Shown here piece after piece: positions 37,715 through 48,022 of a DNA stretch of 64,000 nucleotides (positions within the stretch are counted from its first letter, which is position 1; each line of letters opens with the position of its first letter). Source of the stretch: Candidatus Bathyanammoxibius amoris (lineage in GTDB: Bacteria > Planctomycetota > Brocadiia > Brocadiales > Bathyanammoxibiaceae); the NCBI GenBank assembly GCA_024451685.1, contig JAMXCW010000003.1:159881-223880 (forward strand), given 5' to 3'. Below the pieces are notes generated by a model that made no database searches, was not told where the DNA came from, and saw nothing but the letters and a program-made list of their open reading frames with translations. Made by a program: the position numbers and the translations under genes.

Positions 37715-39002
37715 GTGTGAGTGTGCGCCGCGTCAAGATGAACCCTACCATAAGTTAAACTGGTAAGCCGATTACTCCCTCAGTTGTCCGTCACCGTGGA
37801 TGACGTATTTGTAGGTGGTGAGCTCGGGAAGTCCCATCGGCCCGCGGGCGTGGAGTTTGTCGGTGGAGATGCCTATCTCGGCACCCATGCCGAACTGGCC
37901 GCCGTCGGTAAGCCGCGTTGAGGCGTTGACGTATACGGCGGAAGAGTCTACCTCGTTGGTGAACCTGCCGGCGCTGGTGACGTTCTCGGTGACGATGGCG
38001 TCTGAATGTGAAGAACCGTATCTGGCGATATGCTCGACGGCCTCGTCAAACGACGAGACGACCCTGACCGAGAGGATGAGGTCCAGATACTCCGTGTCCC
38101 AGTCTTCGTCGGTCGCCGCTTTTATGTCTGGCAGGATTTTTGTGGTCTGGCTGCACCCGCGCAGCTCCACCCCGGCCTCTTTCATCTTCCCGGCCATGGG
38201 AGGCAGGAATTTTGCCGCGATGTTTTTATGGACCAGCATGGTCTCCATCGCGTTGCACGTGGCCGCCCTCTGTGTCTTGGCGTTAAGGCATATGTCCTGT
38301 GCCTTGTCCAGGTCGGCGTACTCGTCCACGTAGGTGTGACACACGCCCTTGTAGTGCTTAATCACGGGTATCATCGACTTCTCCGCGACGGTGCGGATAA
38401 GTCCCTCTCCACCCCTCGGTATGACCACGTCAATATACCCGACCGCTTTTAGCATCAGGTCAACCGCCGCCCTGTCTGTTGTTTCTACTATCTGGATGCA
38501 TGCGGGGTCGAGGCCGGTATCACTGAGGGCCTTTTCGATGACCCTGTATACGGCGAGGTTTGAGTGAATGGCCTCTTTGCCGCCGCGCAGGATAACGGCG
38601 TTACCGGCCTTGAGGCACAGTGCCCCCGCCTCCGCCGTTACGTCAGGCCTGGATTCATATATAATGGCGATTACACCCAGCGGCACCCGAACCTTCTCTA
38701 TCAGCATGCCGTTGGGCGCCTTCCATCCCCCCATGACCTCGCCCACGGGGTCTTTGAGGGATATCATGGTCGTGAGGCCATCCGTCATGGCCTTTATCCG
38801 CTTGTCGTTAAGCAGGAGCCTGTCGATAACAGGCTTGCTCTGGCCGGCCTTGCGGGCGACCTCTATATCGCGCTGGTTCTCCTTCTGGATGTCGTTTCTG
38901 GAATCAACAAGTCCCCGCGCGATGGCCGCAATGGCAGCGTCCTTCTGCGCCGTGCTGGCGCAGGCAAGCCGCCTCGAGGCCTCCTTTGCCCCCGCCGTTA
39001 AC

Positions 39003-40762
<1,760 letters not shown>

Positions 40763-40903
40763 TTACAGAGATGTTCCCCTCAAGGGGACTCAATATCAAA
40801 ATTATCAAAATTTGTCAAGTTTTTGTTATTACATAACTTGTGGAAATTTATTGCATGCGCGCGAGGTTTCTGAGATATTACCCTCCAAAAGGAGACCGGA
40901 GAC

Positions 40904-41728
40904 GTGAAAGAGTTCCTGTGGGCATTTGGATTCCTGACCATAATTCCCCTCGGCGATTATGAAGAGAGGGGAAAGGTGGAGGGGGAAAAGGAGGAGATTC
41001 AGCCACAGAGGATGGGTGTCGTGATGACGCTGTTCCCTGTGGTCGGCCTGGTAATCGGGCTCCTTCTGGTAGTGGTCTACGTGCCCCTTGTAATGGTCTT
41101 TCCCGGCAGACTGGCCGATGCCCTCATAATCCTGACCTTTATACTGATAACGGGCGGCCTGCACCTTGACGGACTTGCCGACTCCGTTGACGGGCTGTTC
41201 GGGGGGTGGGACGCCGGGCAAAGACTTGAGATAATGAAGGATTCCCGAATCGGCACATTCGGTGCGATATCTCTTGTTGCGGTGATTGGCCTTAAATACC
41301 TGTCATTCAATGAAATAGGTGGTTACGTCGCTGCGGCCGACAATCTGCTCGAGCCGTACCTGCCGGCATACGGCTCTTGTGCGGAGAAGGCCAGCGTTTT
41401 ATTATTGATGCCCGTGATGGGCAGGTGGTCCCAGACACTGGCCGCGGGCTTGTACCCGTACGCAAGGAAGGAGCCGGGTACCGCAGGGGCGCTGGTAAGC
41501 AACACCCACCTCCGGCACGCCATCGCCGCGTCAACCGTACCCGTTGTTCTTGCAGTCTTTTTGCTGGGTTATGGCAAGGCTGTAATCATAACCGCCGTAC
41601 TCGTGCTATTAATCGTGATTCTGTCACGGTACGTAAACAGCAGGACGGGCGGCCTGACCGGCGACACGCTCGGCGCAATAAATGAGCTAACCGAGCTTAC
41701 GTTCCTGCTTTTGTTTTATATAATTTGA
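40904..41728 (+). CDS. cobS: adenosylcobinamide-GDP ribazoletransferase
   Basis: The 274-residue membrane enzyme joins adenosylcobinamide-GDP and alpha-ribazole, the last major step of B12 nucleotide-loop assembly. The family start FLWAFGFLTIIPLG is followed by ITGGLHLDGLADSVDGLFGGWDAGQRLEIMKDSRIGTFGA. The Asp-rich motif binds metal. The GTG start at 40904 has AAGGAGACCGGAG upstream. CobU follows 67 bases later, with a palindrome between them. Confidence 0.94.
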   Translation: MKEFLWAFGFLTIIPLGDYEERGKVEGEKEEIQPQRMGVVMTLFPVVGLVIGLLLVVVYVPLVMVFPGRLADALIILTFILITGGLHLDGLADSVDGLFGGWDAGQRLEIMKDSRIGTFGAISLVAVIGLKYLSFNEIGGYVAAADNLLEPYLPAYGSCAEKASVLLLMPVMGRWSQTLAAGLYPYARKEPGTAGALVSNTHLRHAIAASTVPVVLAVFLLGYGKAVIITAVLVLLIVILSRYVNSRTGGLTGDTLGAINELTELTFLLLFYII

Positions 41729-41738
41729 TTAGACGCAG

Positions 41739-41760
41739 GGACAGGTCTTTAGACCTGTCC
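41739..41760. repeat. 22-base perfect palindrome GGACAGGTCTTTAGACCTGTCC
   Basis: The arms GGACAGGTCT and AGACCTGTCC surround a TT. It lies between cobS and cobU and resembles the element at 16874-16896. It may attenuate read-through, but no T-run follows, so it is more likely a dispersed extragenic palindrome. Confidence 0.65.
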
Positions 41761-41795
41761 GAGAGCGGACTACATTAATAAGCTATGATATAAAA

Positions 41796-42317
41796 ATGAC
41801 AAAGCTGACATTAATACTTGGCGGGGTGAGGAGCGGTAAGAGCTCCTACGCCGTGGAGCTGGCGAAAAAGTATAAAAACGTCACGTACGTTGCCACCGCG
41901 CGGGTTGAGGACGACGAGATGAAGGAGAGGGTGACGATGCACAAAAAACTCCGCCCGGCCTCATGGAAGACGGTGGAATCGCCTGAGAATCTGAGCCAGA
42001 CGGTAGAAGGGCTTGATGCAGACCTTATACTGATAGACTGCCTGACGCTTTATGTATCAAACCTGTTGCTGGACGACAACGAAAAAGAAGCGAAAGAAAA
42101 ATACATTACCGGTGCGATAGAGAAGCTCTGCGGTGTCTCAAAGGATACAGGGGCCGACGTGATAATGGTCTCAAACGAGGTGGGTCTCGGCATCGTCCCC
42201 GCGGACCCGCTTAGCCGAAAATTTAGGGACATCGCAGGCAGAGTGAATCAGATAGTTGCCTCCCATGCCGACCGGGTGTATTTTATTGCTGCCGGCATCC
42301 CACAGAAGTTGAAGTAG
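41796..42317 (+). CDS. cobU: adenosylcobinamide kinase / guanylyltransferase
   Basis: The 173-residue bifunctional enzyme phosphorylates adenosylcobinamide and adds GMP. It has the P-loop LILGGVRSGKSSYAVELA, VTYVATARVEDDEMKERV, the LILIDCLTLYVSNLL strand and VSNEVGLGIVPADPLSRKFRDIAGRVNQ. Together with cobS it covers the lower B12 pathway, consistent with the B12-binding radical SAM enzyme encoded at 59485-60921. Confidence 0.95.
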   Translation: MTKLTLILGGVRSGKSSYAVELAKKYKNVTYVATARVEDDEMKERVTMHKKLRPASWKTVESPENLSQTVEGLDADLILIDCLTLYVSNLLLDDNEKEAKEKYITGAIEKLCGVSKDTGADVIMVSNEVGLGIVPADPLSRKFRDIAGRVNQIVASHADRVYFIAAGIPQKLK

Positions 42318-42349
42318 ATGCCGTGTAACATACTGCCGGCAATTCTATG

Positions 42350-43222
42350 CTACGCCCTGGGGTGGCTCTTGTTGTAGACGTTGCGGAGTTTTTCCATGGT
42401 AACGTGGGTGTATACCTGGGTGGATGACAGGCTGGCGTGGCCCAGCAGTTCCTGAACGGCGCGGAGGTCGGCGCCCCGGTCAAGCAGGTGCGTGGCGAAG
42501 CTGTGCCTCAGTATGTGGGGCGACGGGCTGTGCCTGATATCCGCCAGCTTCATGTATTTATCCAGTATTCGCGATATACTGCGGACGGACAGCCGCTTAT
42601 TATTCTTGTTCAGAAAGAGGGCGGGCTGGCTGTTGCTGCCTCTTGATGCGATATAGACCTTTAGCGCCTCAAGGGCGTACGAGCCGACGGGCACTATCCT
42701 CTCCTTCTTTCCCTTCCCCCGCACCTTGATGAGTTCGCTCATGGTGTCTATGTCGCCGACGTTGAGCCCCACCAGCTCGCTAACCCGTATGCCGGTGCTG
42801 TACAGGGTCTCAAGTATCGCCCTGTCCCTCCGGCCCCGCAGGTCGTCTGCCTTAGTGGTATTTAACAGCGCCTCCATCTGCCTGACGGTCAAAAACCGGG
42901 GCAGTTTACGCTCCTTCTTCTGGGAGCGCAAAATATGAGCCGGGTTGTGATCAATGACCTTTTCTTTGCAGAGGAATTTATAGAAAGAACGTATGGTGGC
43001 GATCTTCCGGGAGAGTGTGACGTTCTTGTAGCCCTTTGACCTCAGCCCGACCACGAACCGCCGGAGCATTACCGGGGTTACATCTTGAGGTCTGGGGGTG
43101 CCGTTTGATTCCAGAAACTCAAGGTGCTGGCGGAGGTCTTCCCTGTATGCCTTAAGCGTATGGGAGGAATAATTTACGACGTGTTCAAGACGATGGAGAA
43201 ACTTTTCGACGAGTTGTTTCAA
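42350..43222 (-). CDS. tyrosine recombinase XerC/XerD
   Basis: The 290-residue site-specific recombinase has the SAM-like N-terminal domain (VEKFLHRLEHVVNYSSHTLKAYREDLRQHLEFL) and the catalytic domain. It carries Arg in LYSTGIRVSELVGL, the HILRHSFATHLL box, HAS and the nucleophile Tyr in STQVYTHVT. Length and sequence fit chromosomal Xer enzymes that resolve dimers at dif, not an island integrase. XerC versus XerD cannot be decided. Confidence 0.92.
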   Translation of the reverse strand: MKQLVEKFLHRLEHVVNYSSHTLKAYREDLRQHLEFLESNGTPRPQDVTPVMLRRFVVGLRSKGYKNVTLSRKIATIRSFYKFLCKEKVIDHNPAHILRSQKKERKLPRFLTVRQMEALLNTTKADDLRGRRDRAILETLYSTGIRVSELVGLNVGDIDTMSELIKVRGKGKKERIVPVGSYALEALKVYIASRGSNSQPALFLNKNNKRLSVRSISRILDKYMKLADIRHSPSPHILRHSFATHLLDRGADLRAVQELLGHASLSSTQVYTHVTMEKLRNVYNKSHPRA

Positions 43223-43328
43223 TGGCTATGATTCTCTAAATCATAGCCTCCCTACTCACCTATCCTGAAATAGCACTAGGACAAAATCCTAACAAATACG
43301 CGGGTGAATATCAAGCTAAACCCTTATC

Positions 43329-43357
43329 TTGACAATATTCAACGGCCCTTATAGAAT
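43329..43357 (+). promoter_or_regulatory. sigma-70-type promoter for pabB
   Basis: TTGACA at 43329-43334 and TAGAAT at 43352-43357 are separated by 17 bases. This is a near-consensus promoter about 60 bases before the pabB start. The 43223-43419 gap holds nothing else clear. Confidence 0.7.
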
Positions 43358-43419
43358 CGAGCATACTTGATTCTAAACATTCTTATGCGAGATATTGTGG
43401 TTCTATACCGGGTGCTAAA

Positions 43420-44811
43420 TTGCCTTCTGTCACAACTTCAAGACCTGAGAAGATTTCCACTGTAGAGGTACCGTCCCCCTGCACGCCGGCCGAGGCCTTT
43501 AAGAGACTGGCGGGTGACGGGGTGTTTTTCCTCGACAGCGCCCTCCAGATGGGAGAAGACCGGGCCAGGTACTCGTTCCTGGGTTCAAGGCCATTTATGG
43601 TACTGAAATCAGAGGGCAACAACATCAGCATCAGAGACCGTAACGGCACCACTGAGAAAAAGGGTAACCCGTTTGAGGAACTTCGCGGGCTCCTTAATAG
43701 ATTTCGGTATGAGGGTTTTTTTGACATACCCTTTACCGGGGGCGCGGTGGGGTACCTGTCTTACGACCTCTGCCACTTTATTGAACGCCTCCCCTCAACC
43801 ACCGTGGACGATATGGGATTTCCCGAGATGTACTTCGCGTTTTATGACAGGGTTATCGTCTACGACCACTACCTGAAAAAGTGCCTCCTGGTGGGAAGGA
43901 ACACGGGTGACGACCTCAGTGATATTGTAAGCGCCACACCGAAAACGGGTCCTGTACCGGCGATGGGCGCACAGTCGTCCGGAAGAGCTGATAAGCCCGT
44001 CATCAGGCGTAATTTTACAAAGGAAGCCTACCTTGAAGCGGTAAGGAGGGTAAAAGAATATATTGCGCAGGGTGATATATATCAGGTAAACCTCTCGCAG
44101 AGGTTTGAGACGGATTTAACCGTATCGCCGCATGAACTGTACCTGAGGCTGAGGGCGGCAAGCCCGGCACCCTTTTCATCATACATCGAGTTTGAAGACA
44201 AGGCAGTGGTAAGTTCCTCGCCGGAACGTTTTCTGCGGCTGAGTTCGGGCCGTGTACAGACCAGACCCATAAAGGGCACACGCCCAAGGGGGCGTGACGC
44301 GGCGTCCGACGCGAGTCTGATGGCAGAGCTGATAAACAGCTCAAAGGATAACGCGGAACTTACCATGATAGTAGACCTGGAGCGCAACGATATCGGCCGG
44401 GTCTGCAATTACGGCTCGGTCAGGGTTACCGGTAAGAACACGCTTGAAACATACCCCACGGTCTTTCACCTTGCGGCCACCGTGGAGGGAGACCTGCACT
44501 CGCGGTATGATGCGGTTGACCTGATAAAGGCCACGTTTCCCGGGGGTTCTATTACAGGTGCGCCCAAGATACGGGCCATGGAGATAATCGACGAGCTTGA
44601 GCCTACCCGGCGCAGCGTATACACCGGCGCCATCGGATACATAGGCTTTAACGGGAACATGGACCTCAATATTGCAATAAGGTCGTTTCTGGTCAAAAAT
44701 GGCAGGGCATGGTTCCAGGCGGGCGGGGGCATAGTCGCCGACTCGGACCCTGAGGCGGAATATCAAGAGACCCTACACAAGGCAAGGGCCCTTATGGAAT
44801 CCGTCGCCTAG
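43420..44811 (+). CDS. pabB: aminodeoxychorismate synthase component I
   Basis: The 463-residue chorismate-binding enzyme has the N-terminal FLDSALQMGEDRARYSFLGSRP region and the C-terminal catalytic half. The latter shows GDIYQVNLSQRF, SSSPERFL, RPIKGTRPRG, and FPGGSITGAPKIRAMEIIDELEPTRRSVYTGAIGYIG. Anthranilate synthase TrpE is closely related; the aminotransferase-IV gene 22 bases downstream favours PabB. The best start is a TTG at 43420, since a TGA blocks the frame further upstream and no ATG or GTG precedes it. No pabA is adjacent. Confidence 0.88.
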   Translation: MPSVTTSRPEKISTVEVPSPCTPAEAFKRLAGDGVFFLDSALQMGEDRARYSFLGSRPFMVLKSEGNNISIRDRNGTTEKKGNPFEELRGLLNRFRYEGFFDIPFTGGAVGYLSYDLCHFIERLPSTTVDDMGFPEMYFAFYDRVIVYDHYLKKCLLVGRNTGDDLSDIVSATPKTGPVPAMGAQSSGRADKPVIRRNFTKEAYLEAVRRVKEYIAQGDIYQVNLSQRFETDLTVSPHELYLRLRAASPAPFSSYIEFEDKAVVSSSPERFLRLSSGRVQTRPIKGTRPRGRDAASDASLMAELINSSKDNAELTMIVDLERNDIGRVCNYGSVRVTGKNTLETYPTVFHLAATVEGDLHSRYDAVDLIKATFPGGSITGAPKIRAMEIIDELEPTRRSVYTGAIGYIGFNGNMDLNIAIRSFLVKNGRAWFQAGGGIVADSDPEAEYQETLHKARALMESVA

Positions 44812-44833
44812 CGGTAAAAAAAGTCTTAGGGTT

Positions 44834-45769
44834 ATGGATAAAGGCAAAGACATCAACACAAAAAAAGCACCCCAGGGACACCCCTCCGACAGCACCACGC
44901 CCGTCTACGTGTATGTTAACGGGGATGTGGTGGCCGAGGATGAGGCGGCGGTGTCAATAAGAGACAGGGGTTTCCTCTACGGCGACGCCGTATTCGAGAC
45001 CCTGCGCTCCTATAACGGAAACCCGTTTCTGTTAAAGGACCATCTGGAGCGTCTTTTGGCCTCGGCAGACGCCCTTGGTATGCAAACGGAACGTACCGTT
45101 GAAGAACAACTAGGCCGGGCCGTTAGACGTCTGCTTGACCTGAACAAACTGAAGGACGCCTATATAAGGATAACGTTGACAGGGGGCAGAGGCAGGGACG
45201 GAAAGGGGGGACTATTGCCCTCAGGACCCCAGCGGCCCACGGTAATAATAGAGAACCGGGCCTTTAAACCGTATTCCGACGAACTATATACGAAGGGTAT
45301 GCGGTTCATCATATCCGATTACCGCAGGAGCACCAGCAACCCCATCACATACCATAAGACGGCGAACTTCCTGGTGGCCATAACGGCCAGACAGGAGGCA
45401 TTAAAAAAGAATGCCGACGACGCCTTGCTGCTGAACACTAACGAAGAGGTCTGTGAGGGTACGGTGTGGAACGTCTTTATGGTGGAGGGTGGCGGGGTAA
45501 TTACGCCGTCTGTTGAGACGAACCTGCTGCCGGGTATAACCAGAAAGACAGTCATCGAGATCTGCGGCCGGATGGGAATTCCCGCCGGCGAGGAGGCCTT
45601 TCCGGCAGAGCGGCTTCTTAAGGCCGATGAGGTCTTTGTGACAAACTCGCTTGCGGAAATAATGCCCGTGGCGGCCATAGACGACTGCCGTATTGGCGGT
45701 AAGATACCGGGCAAGCTCACACGGCGCCTCATGGATGCGTACAAGGAACTTACTCTGACGCCGGCATAA
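44834..45769 (+). CDS. pabC: class IV aminotransferase, probable aminodeoxychorismate lyase
   Basis: The 311-residue PLP enzyme has the fold-type IV pattern: VYVNGDVVAEDEAAVSIRDRGFLYGDAVFETLRSYNG, the PLP Lys in PITYHKTANFLVAI, and the turn NTNEEVCEGTVWNVFMV. D-amino acid and branched-chain aminotransferases share these motifs. The direct pabB neighbour makes 4-aminobenzoate formation the likely role. The first 22 residues are polar and not conserved, so a start inside the frame is possible. Confidence 0.8.
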   Translation: MDKGKDINTKKAPQGHPSDSTTPVYVYVNGDVVAEDEAAVSIRDRGFLYGDAVFETLRSYNGNPFLLKDHLERLLASADALGMQTERTVEEQLGRAVRRLLDLNKLKDAYIRITLTGGRGRDGKGGLLPSGPQRPTVIIENRAFKPYSDELYTKGMRFIISDYRRSTSNPITYHKTANFLVAITARQEALKKNADDALLLNTNEEVCEGTVWNVFMVEGGGVITPSVETNLLPGITRKTVIEICGRMGIPAGEEAFPAERLLKADEVFVTNSLAEIMPVAAIDDCRIGGKIPGKLTRRLMDAYKELTLTPA

Positions 45770-45777
45770 AAACGTTC

Positions 45778-45969
45778 ATGGACATTAGTACGGACAGTTT
45801 CATTCAAGACAGACGGCAGAAACTACTGGAGAGGGCGGTGGGACGTCCGTACATGTACCTCTCATTGACCCCCGGTAATATCAGCGGCGGAGCGGAGGCC
45901 GTAGACTATGCAGCAAGAGATTACCAGCCTTATCAAAATTCTAAAAAGAGACGAACAGAAATTCTCTAA
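45778..45969 (+). pseudogene. possible truncated gene start at a composition boundary
   Basis: A frame of 63 codons begins eight bases after pabC. Its first 45 residues (MDISTDSFIQDRRQKL, then RPYMYLSLTPGNISGG) use GC-rich codons like the surroundings. The last 18 run into AT-rich DNA shared with the next gene and look random. It may be the 5' end of a gene cut by the insertion of the AT-rich segment. No matching 3' part was found after 46633. No strong ribosome site is seen. Confidence 0.3.
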
Positions 45970-46633
45970 TGTTAATAAGATTGCTTTTAATAAATTTCAA
46001 AAATGGTGTGCTTACATTGAGAGAATCATTCAAGGTAGCGGAAAGAATCCTAATATTATTTCTATGGCCTTTGTTCAGAAGCTTATAGCCTATATGGGCA
46101 TTATTGATTCCTTGAAACTGAGCAGTGGATCTTCTCGCAAGAACATCGTACTTTTCTTTGATAAACTTGACGAAAACGAGAAATTTCTGACAATGATGGC
46201 TGTTCAGGTAGGTAGAACCGAGACAGGTTCAAATTTACAGGGGCACCCATCAAAGAAGAAGCAGAGGGAAGAAGAAATCGTACATGCCTATTTGACAAAT
46301 AATTCAAGAGACTTAGAGAAGTTCTTTAGAAAAATTATTCTAAGCGATGTCAGTTTGTATGGTTTACGATCTGTCTTGGTGCATGAAGGTGGTTTTGTAA
46401 TCTCAATGGTTGATAGTGCTGGTTCAATATTGGCTTCTTATTCACCAAATATGGCATTAAAGATTGACGAAAACATAATGTCTTTGGATGAAATGTTTCT
46501 AAGGGGATTCTGTAGAATTGTTGATATAAACACACCACCCTTAAAATCTAGGGCTAAAACATTTCTACAAAGAAGCCGCTATGCTGCAAAGACACCAGAA
46601 TATTTACAACTATTTGAATCAAAATTCAGTTAG
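45908..46633 (+). CDS. AT-rich protein with an R-x4-H motif, probably laterally acquired
   Basis: I recognise no named family for this 241-residue protein. It is helical and contains R154-SVLV-H159 within LYGLRSVLVHEGGFV, an R-x4-H motif in the place expected for a HEPN catalytic helix and similar in position to the protein at 29978-30679. The gene is far more AT-rich than its neighbours. Its ribosome site (GGAGG) lies in the GC-rich DNA upstream. The 3' end sits 30 bases from a CATTCTGAG-type repeat, as in the other HEPN-like locus. Confidence 0.5.
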   Translation: MQQEITSLIKILKRDEQKFSNVNKIAFNKFQKWCAYIERIIQGSGKNPNIISMAFVQKLIAYMGIIDSLKLSSGSSRKNIVLFFDKLDENEKFLTMMAVQVGRTETGSNLQGHPSKKKQREEEIVHAYLTNNSRDLEKFFRKIILSDVSLYGLRSVLVHEGGFVISMVDSAGSILASYSPNMALKIDENIMSLDEMFLRGFCRIVDINTPPLKSRAKTFLQRSRYAAKTPEYLQLFESKFS

Positions 46634-46663
46634 ATTTTTTTGCAAGCTTCACACAATTGATAT

Positions 46664-46755
46664 CATTCTGAGGCAGTGAAACGACCAAAGAATCTCCGAA
46701 ATATTAGATTCTTCGCTGCCCCTTCGCTACACTCAGGGCTTCGGCTCAGAATGGC
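46664..46755. repeat. dispersed inverted repeat of the CATTCTGAG type, copy 2
   Basis: It begins CATTCTGAGGCAGTGAAACG and ends CTTCGGCTCAGAATGGC, with AATATTAGATTCTTCG in the centre. It is a variant of the copies at 29831-29952 and 61092-61160 and lies directly 3' of the AT-rich gene. Confidence 0.85.
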
Positions 46756-46764
46756 AAGTATCTA

Positions 46765-46855
46765 ACACCGCAGGGCTAAAGCCCTGCGGCACCCTAACCT
46801 GTAGCTGCCTGATTTATCAGGCTATTAATATACGCCCCATAAATGGGGCAGCTAC
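46765..46855. repeat. palindrome cluster, including one copy of a 55-base inverted repeat
   Basis: CCGCAGGGCTAAAGCCCTGCGG (46765-46786) is a perfect 22-base palindrome. It is followed by a 55-base element (46801-46855) made of two hairpins, CTGATTTATCAG and CCCCATAAATGGGG, bounded by GTAGCTGC and GCAGCTAC. The same 55 bases occur in reverse orientation at 49720-49774. Confidence 0.85.
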
Positions 46856-46910
46856 AGATTAAATAACGAAAATGGCACGTCTGGACGCACCGTACTCCTG
46901 ACACAGGAAT

Positions 46911-46940
46911 AAAAAAGGCCTCGCCCATGCGGGCGAGGCC
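46911..46940 (-). terminator. rho-independent terminator of the CbiX-like gene
   Basis: On the minus strand a perfect GC-rich stem, GGCCTCGCCC/GGGCGAGGCC with loop GCAT, is followed directly by a run of six T. It lies 33 bases past the stop of the 46974-47873 gene. Confidence 0.9.
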
Positions 46941-46973
46941 CAAACACAAAATCGATTGGAATTTCTTGTTGTA

Positions 46974-47873
46974 TTAATACGGATAAGGGGTTTTTGACTC
47001 CCTTCCCCATAGCGCAAGCTTGGCGTCTATCGTGGCCTTGAGCCACTTGGTCAGGTTCACGTGGGGCAGGTAAGGACGGCCATAACGGAAGTTGAGTCCC
47101 TTCATCACGTCGGCGACCATGTCCTCGATACCGCCCGGCGCCATCAGACACGGCACCACCAGGACGTCACTGTGACGGCTCTTATCCTCCACCAATTTCC
47201 TCAGGTTTTCATTAGCCTGTTTCATCACTTCCGGCGAGGCGCCGAACATTATGGTACCGACGGTGGCGTCCTTGAAATCGCCCCTCTCCCTTATGTAGCT
47301 GGCAAGGGCATACATACTCTTGAGCCAGAGGGTCTCTGCCTCCTTGGTAGTAGGCCCGTGGGCCACAAGGATTATCGTCTCGTTGGAAGGGTTCAGGCTT
47401 ATCTCCATGGTCCTGTCGTACACCACCTCGGCGATGAGAGGGTCATGCTCGGTGGCGTGGGCCATGTGGATGTCGGCCTTTATGTCCAGAGGTTTTATCT
47501 CTGCCTGCCTTTCCGGAGGGACGGGTGCAATGCCCAGATAATACTCCAGTTTCCTCACGACAGGGCTGTGGGTGGATATGTACAGGGGAATAATCAGGAT
47601 CTTGTCGTTATGCCTGACCTGGAGCTTGTTGATGGCGTCCTGCAGTTTTTCCGGTTCAAGGCCGAGCACCAGCTCTACGTCATATTGCTGTTTTATCGGT
47701 TCAACAGCGTCTATAACGTGCTGGTCCCACTCGGAGACCGGTTCACCCGGGGGGTCAACGCCTCTGGCAAGTATCAAGATACCCAGCTTTTTAGCCGGGA
47801 CGCCGCCCGCGATAGTGGGGCTGAGTATAAATAATACTGATAGAACGCATACGGATACCAGGAATTTTGTCAT
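46974..47873 (-). CDS. exported CbiX/CbiK-like protein
   Basis: The 299-residue protein begins with a cleavable signal sequence (FLVSVCVLSVLFILSPTIAGG). It contains two chelatase-fold halves: LGILILARGVDPPGEP with DKILIIPLYISTHSPVVRKL, and ETIILVAHGPTTKEAE with DVLVVPCLMAPGGIEDMV. Sirohydrochlorin and cobalt chelatases (CbiX, CbiK) share this fold and its metal-binding His. Export points to a periplasmic role such as cobalt or tetrapyrrole binding, and is unusual for CbiX although CbiK-P of Desulfovibrio is exported. It has its own terminator. Confidence 0.75.
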   Translation of the reverse strand: MTKFLVSVCVLSVLFILSPTIAGGVPAKKLGILILARGVDPPGEPVSEWDQHVIDAVEPIKQQYDVELVLGLEPEKLQDAINKLQVRHNDKILIIPLYISTHSPVVRKLEYYLGIAPVPPERQAEIKPLDIKADIHMAHATEHDPLIAEVVYDRTMEISLNPSNETIILVAHGPTTKEAETLWLKSMYALASYIRERGDFKDATVGTIMFGASPEVMKQANENLRKLVEDKSRHSDVLVVPCLMAPGGIEDMVADVMKGLNFRYGRPYLPHVNLTKWLKATIDAKLALWGRESKTPYPY

Positions 47874-48022
47874 CTATACCCTCCTCTGTGAGCGGTATAT
47901 AGCTTCGGTAAGATTGGCGTACACTTATACCACAAGAGTAAGGGGGAATCAAGGATGTATTTGTATAGATTAGTCTTACTGGCAGGCCGGTTAGAAAATC
48001 GTGCGTCGCGTCGCGGCTTGCG

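Noticed and set aside
42350..43222. The Xer recombinase as an island integrase
   Set aside because: Its length, motifs and isolated context fit chromosomal XerC/XerD; no attachment site or tRNA gene is adjacent.
46765..46855. Palindromes as a CRISPR array or tRNA
   Set aside because: There is no regular spacing with unique spacers, and no tRNA T-loop or acceptor signature.
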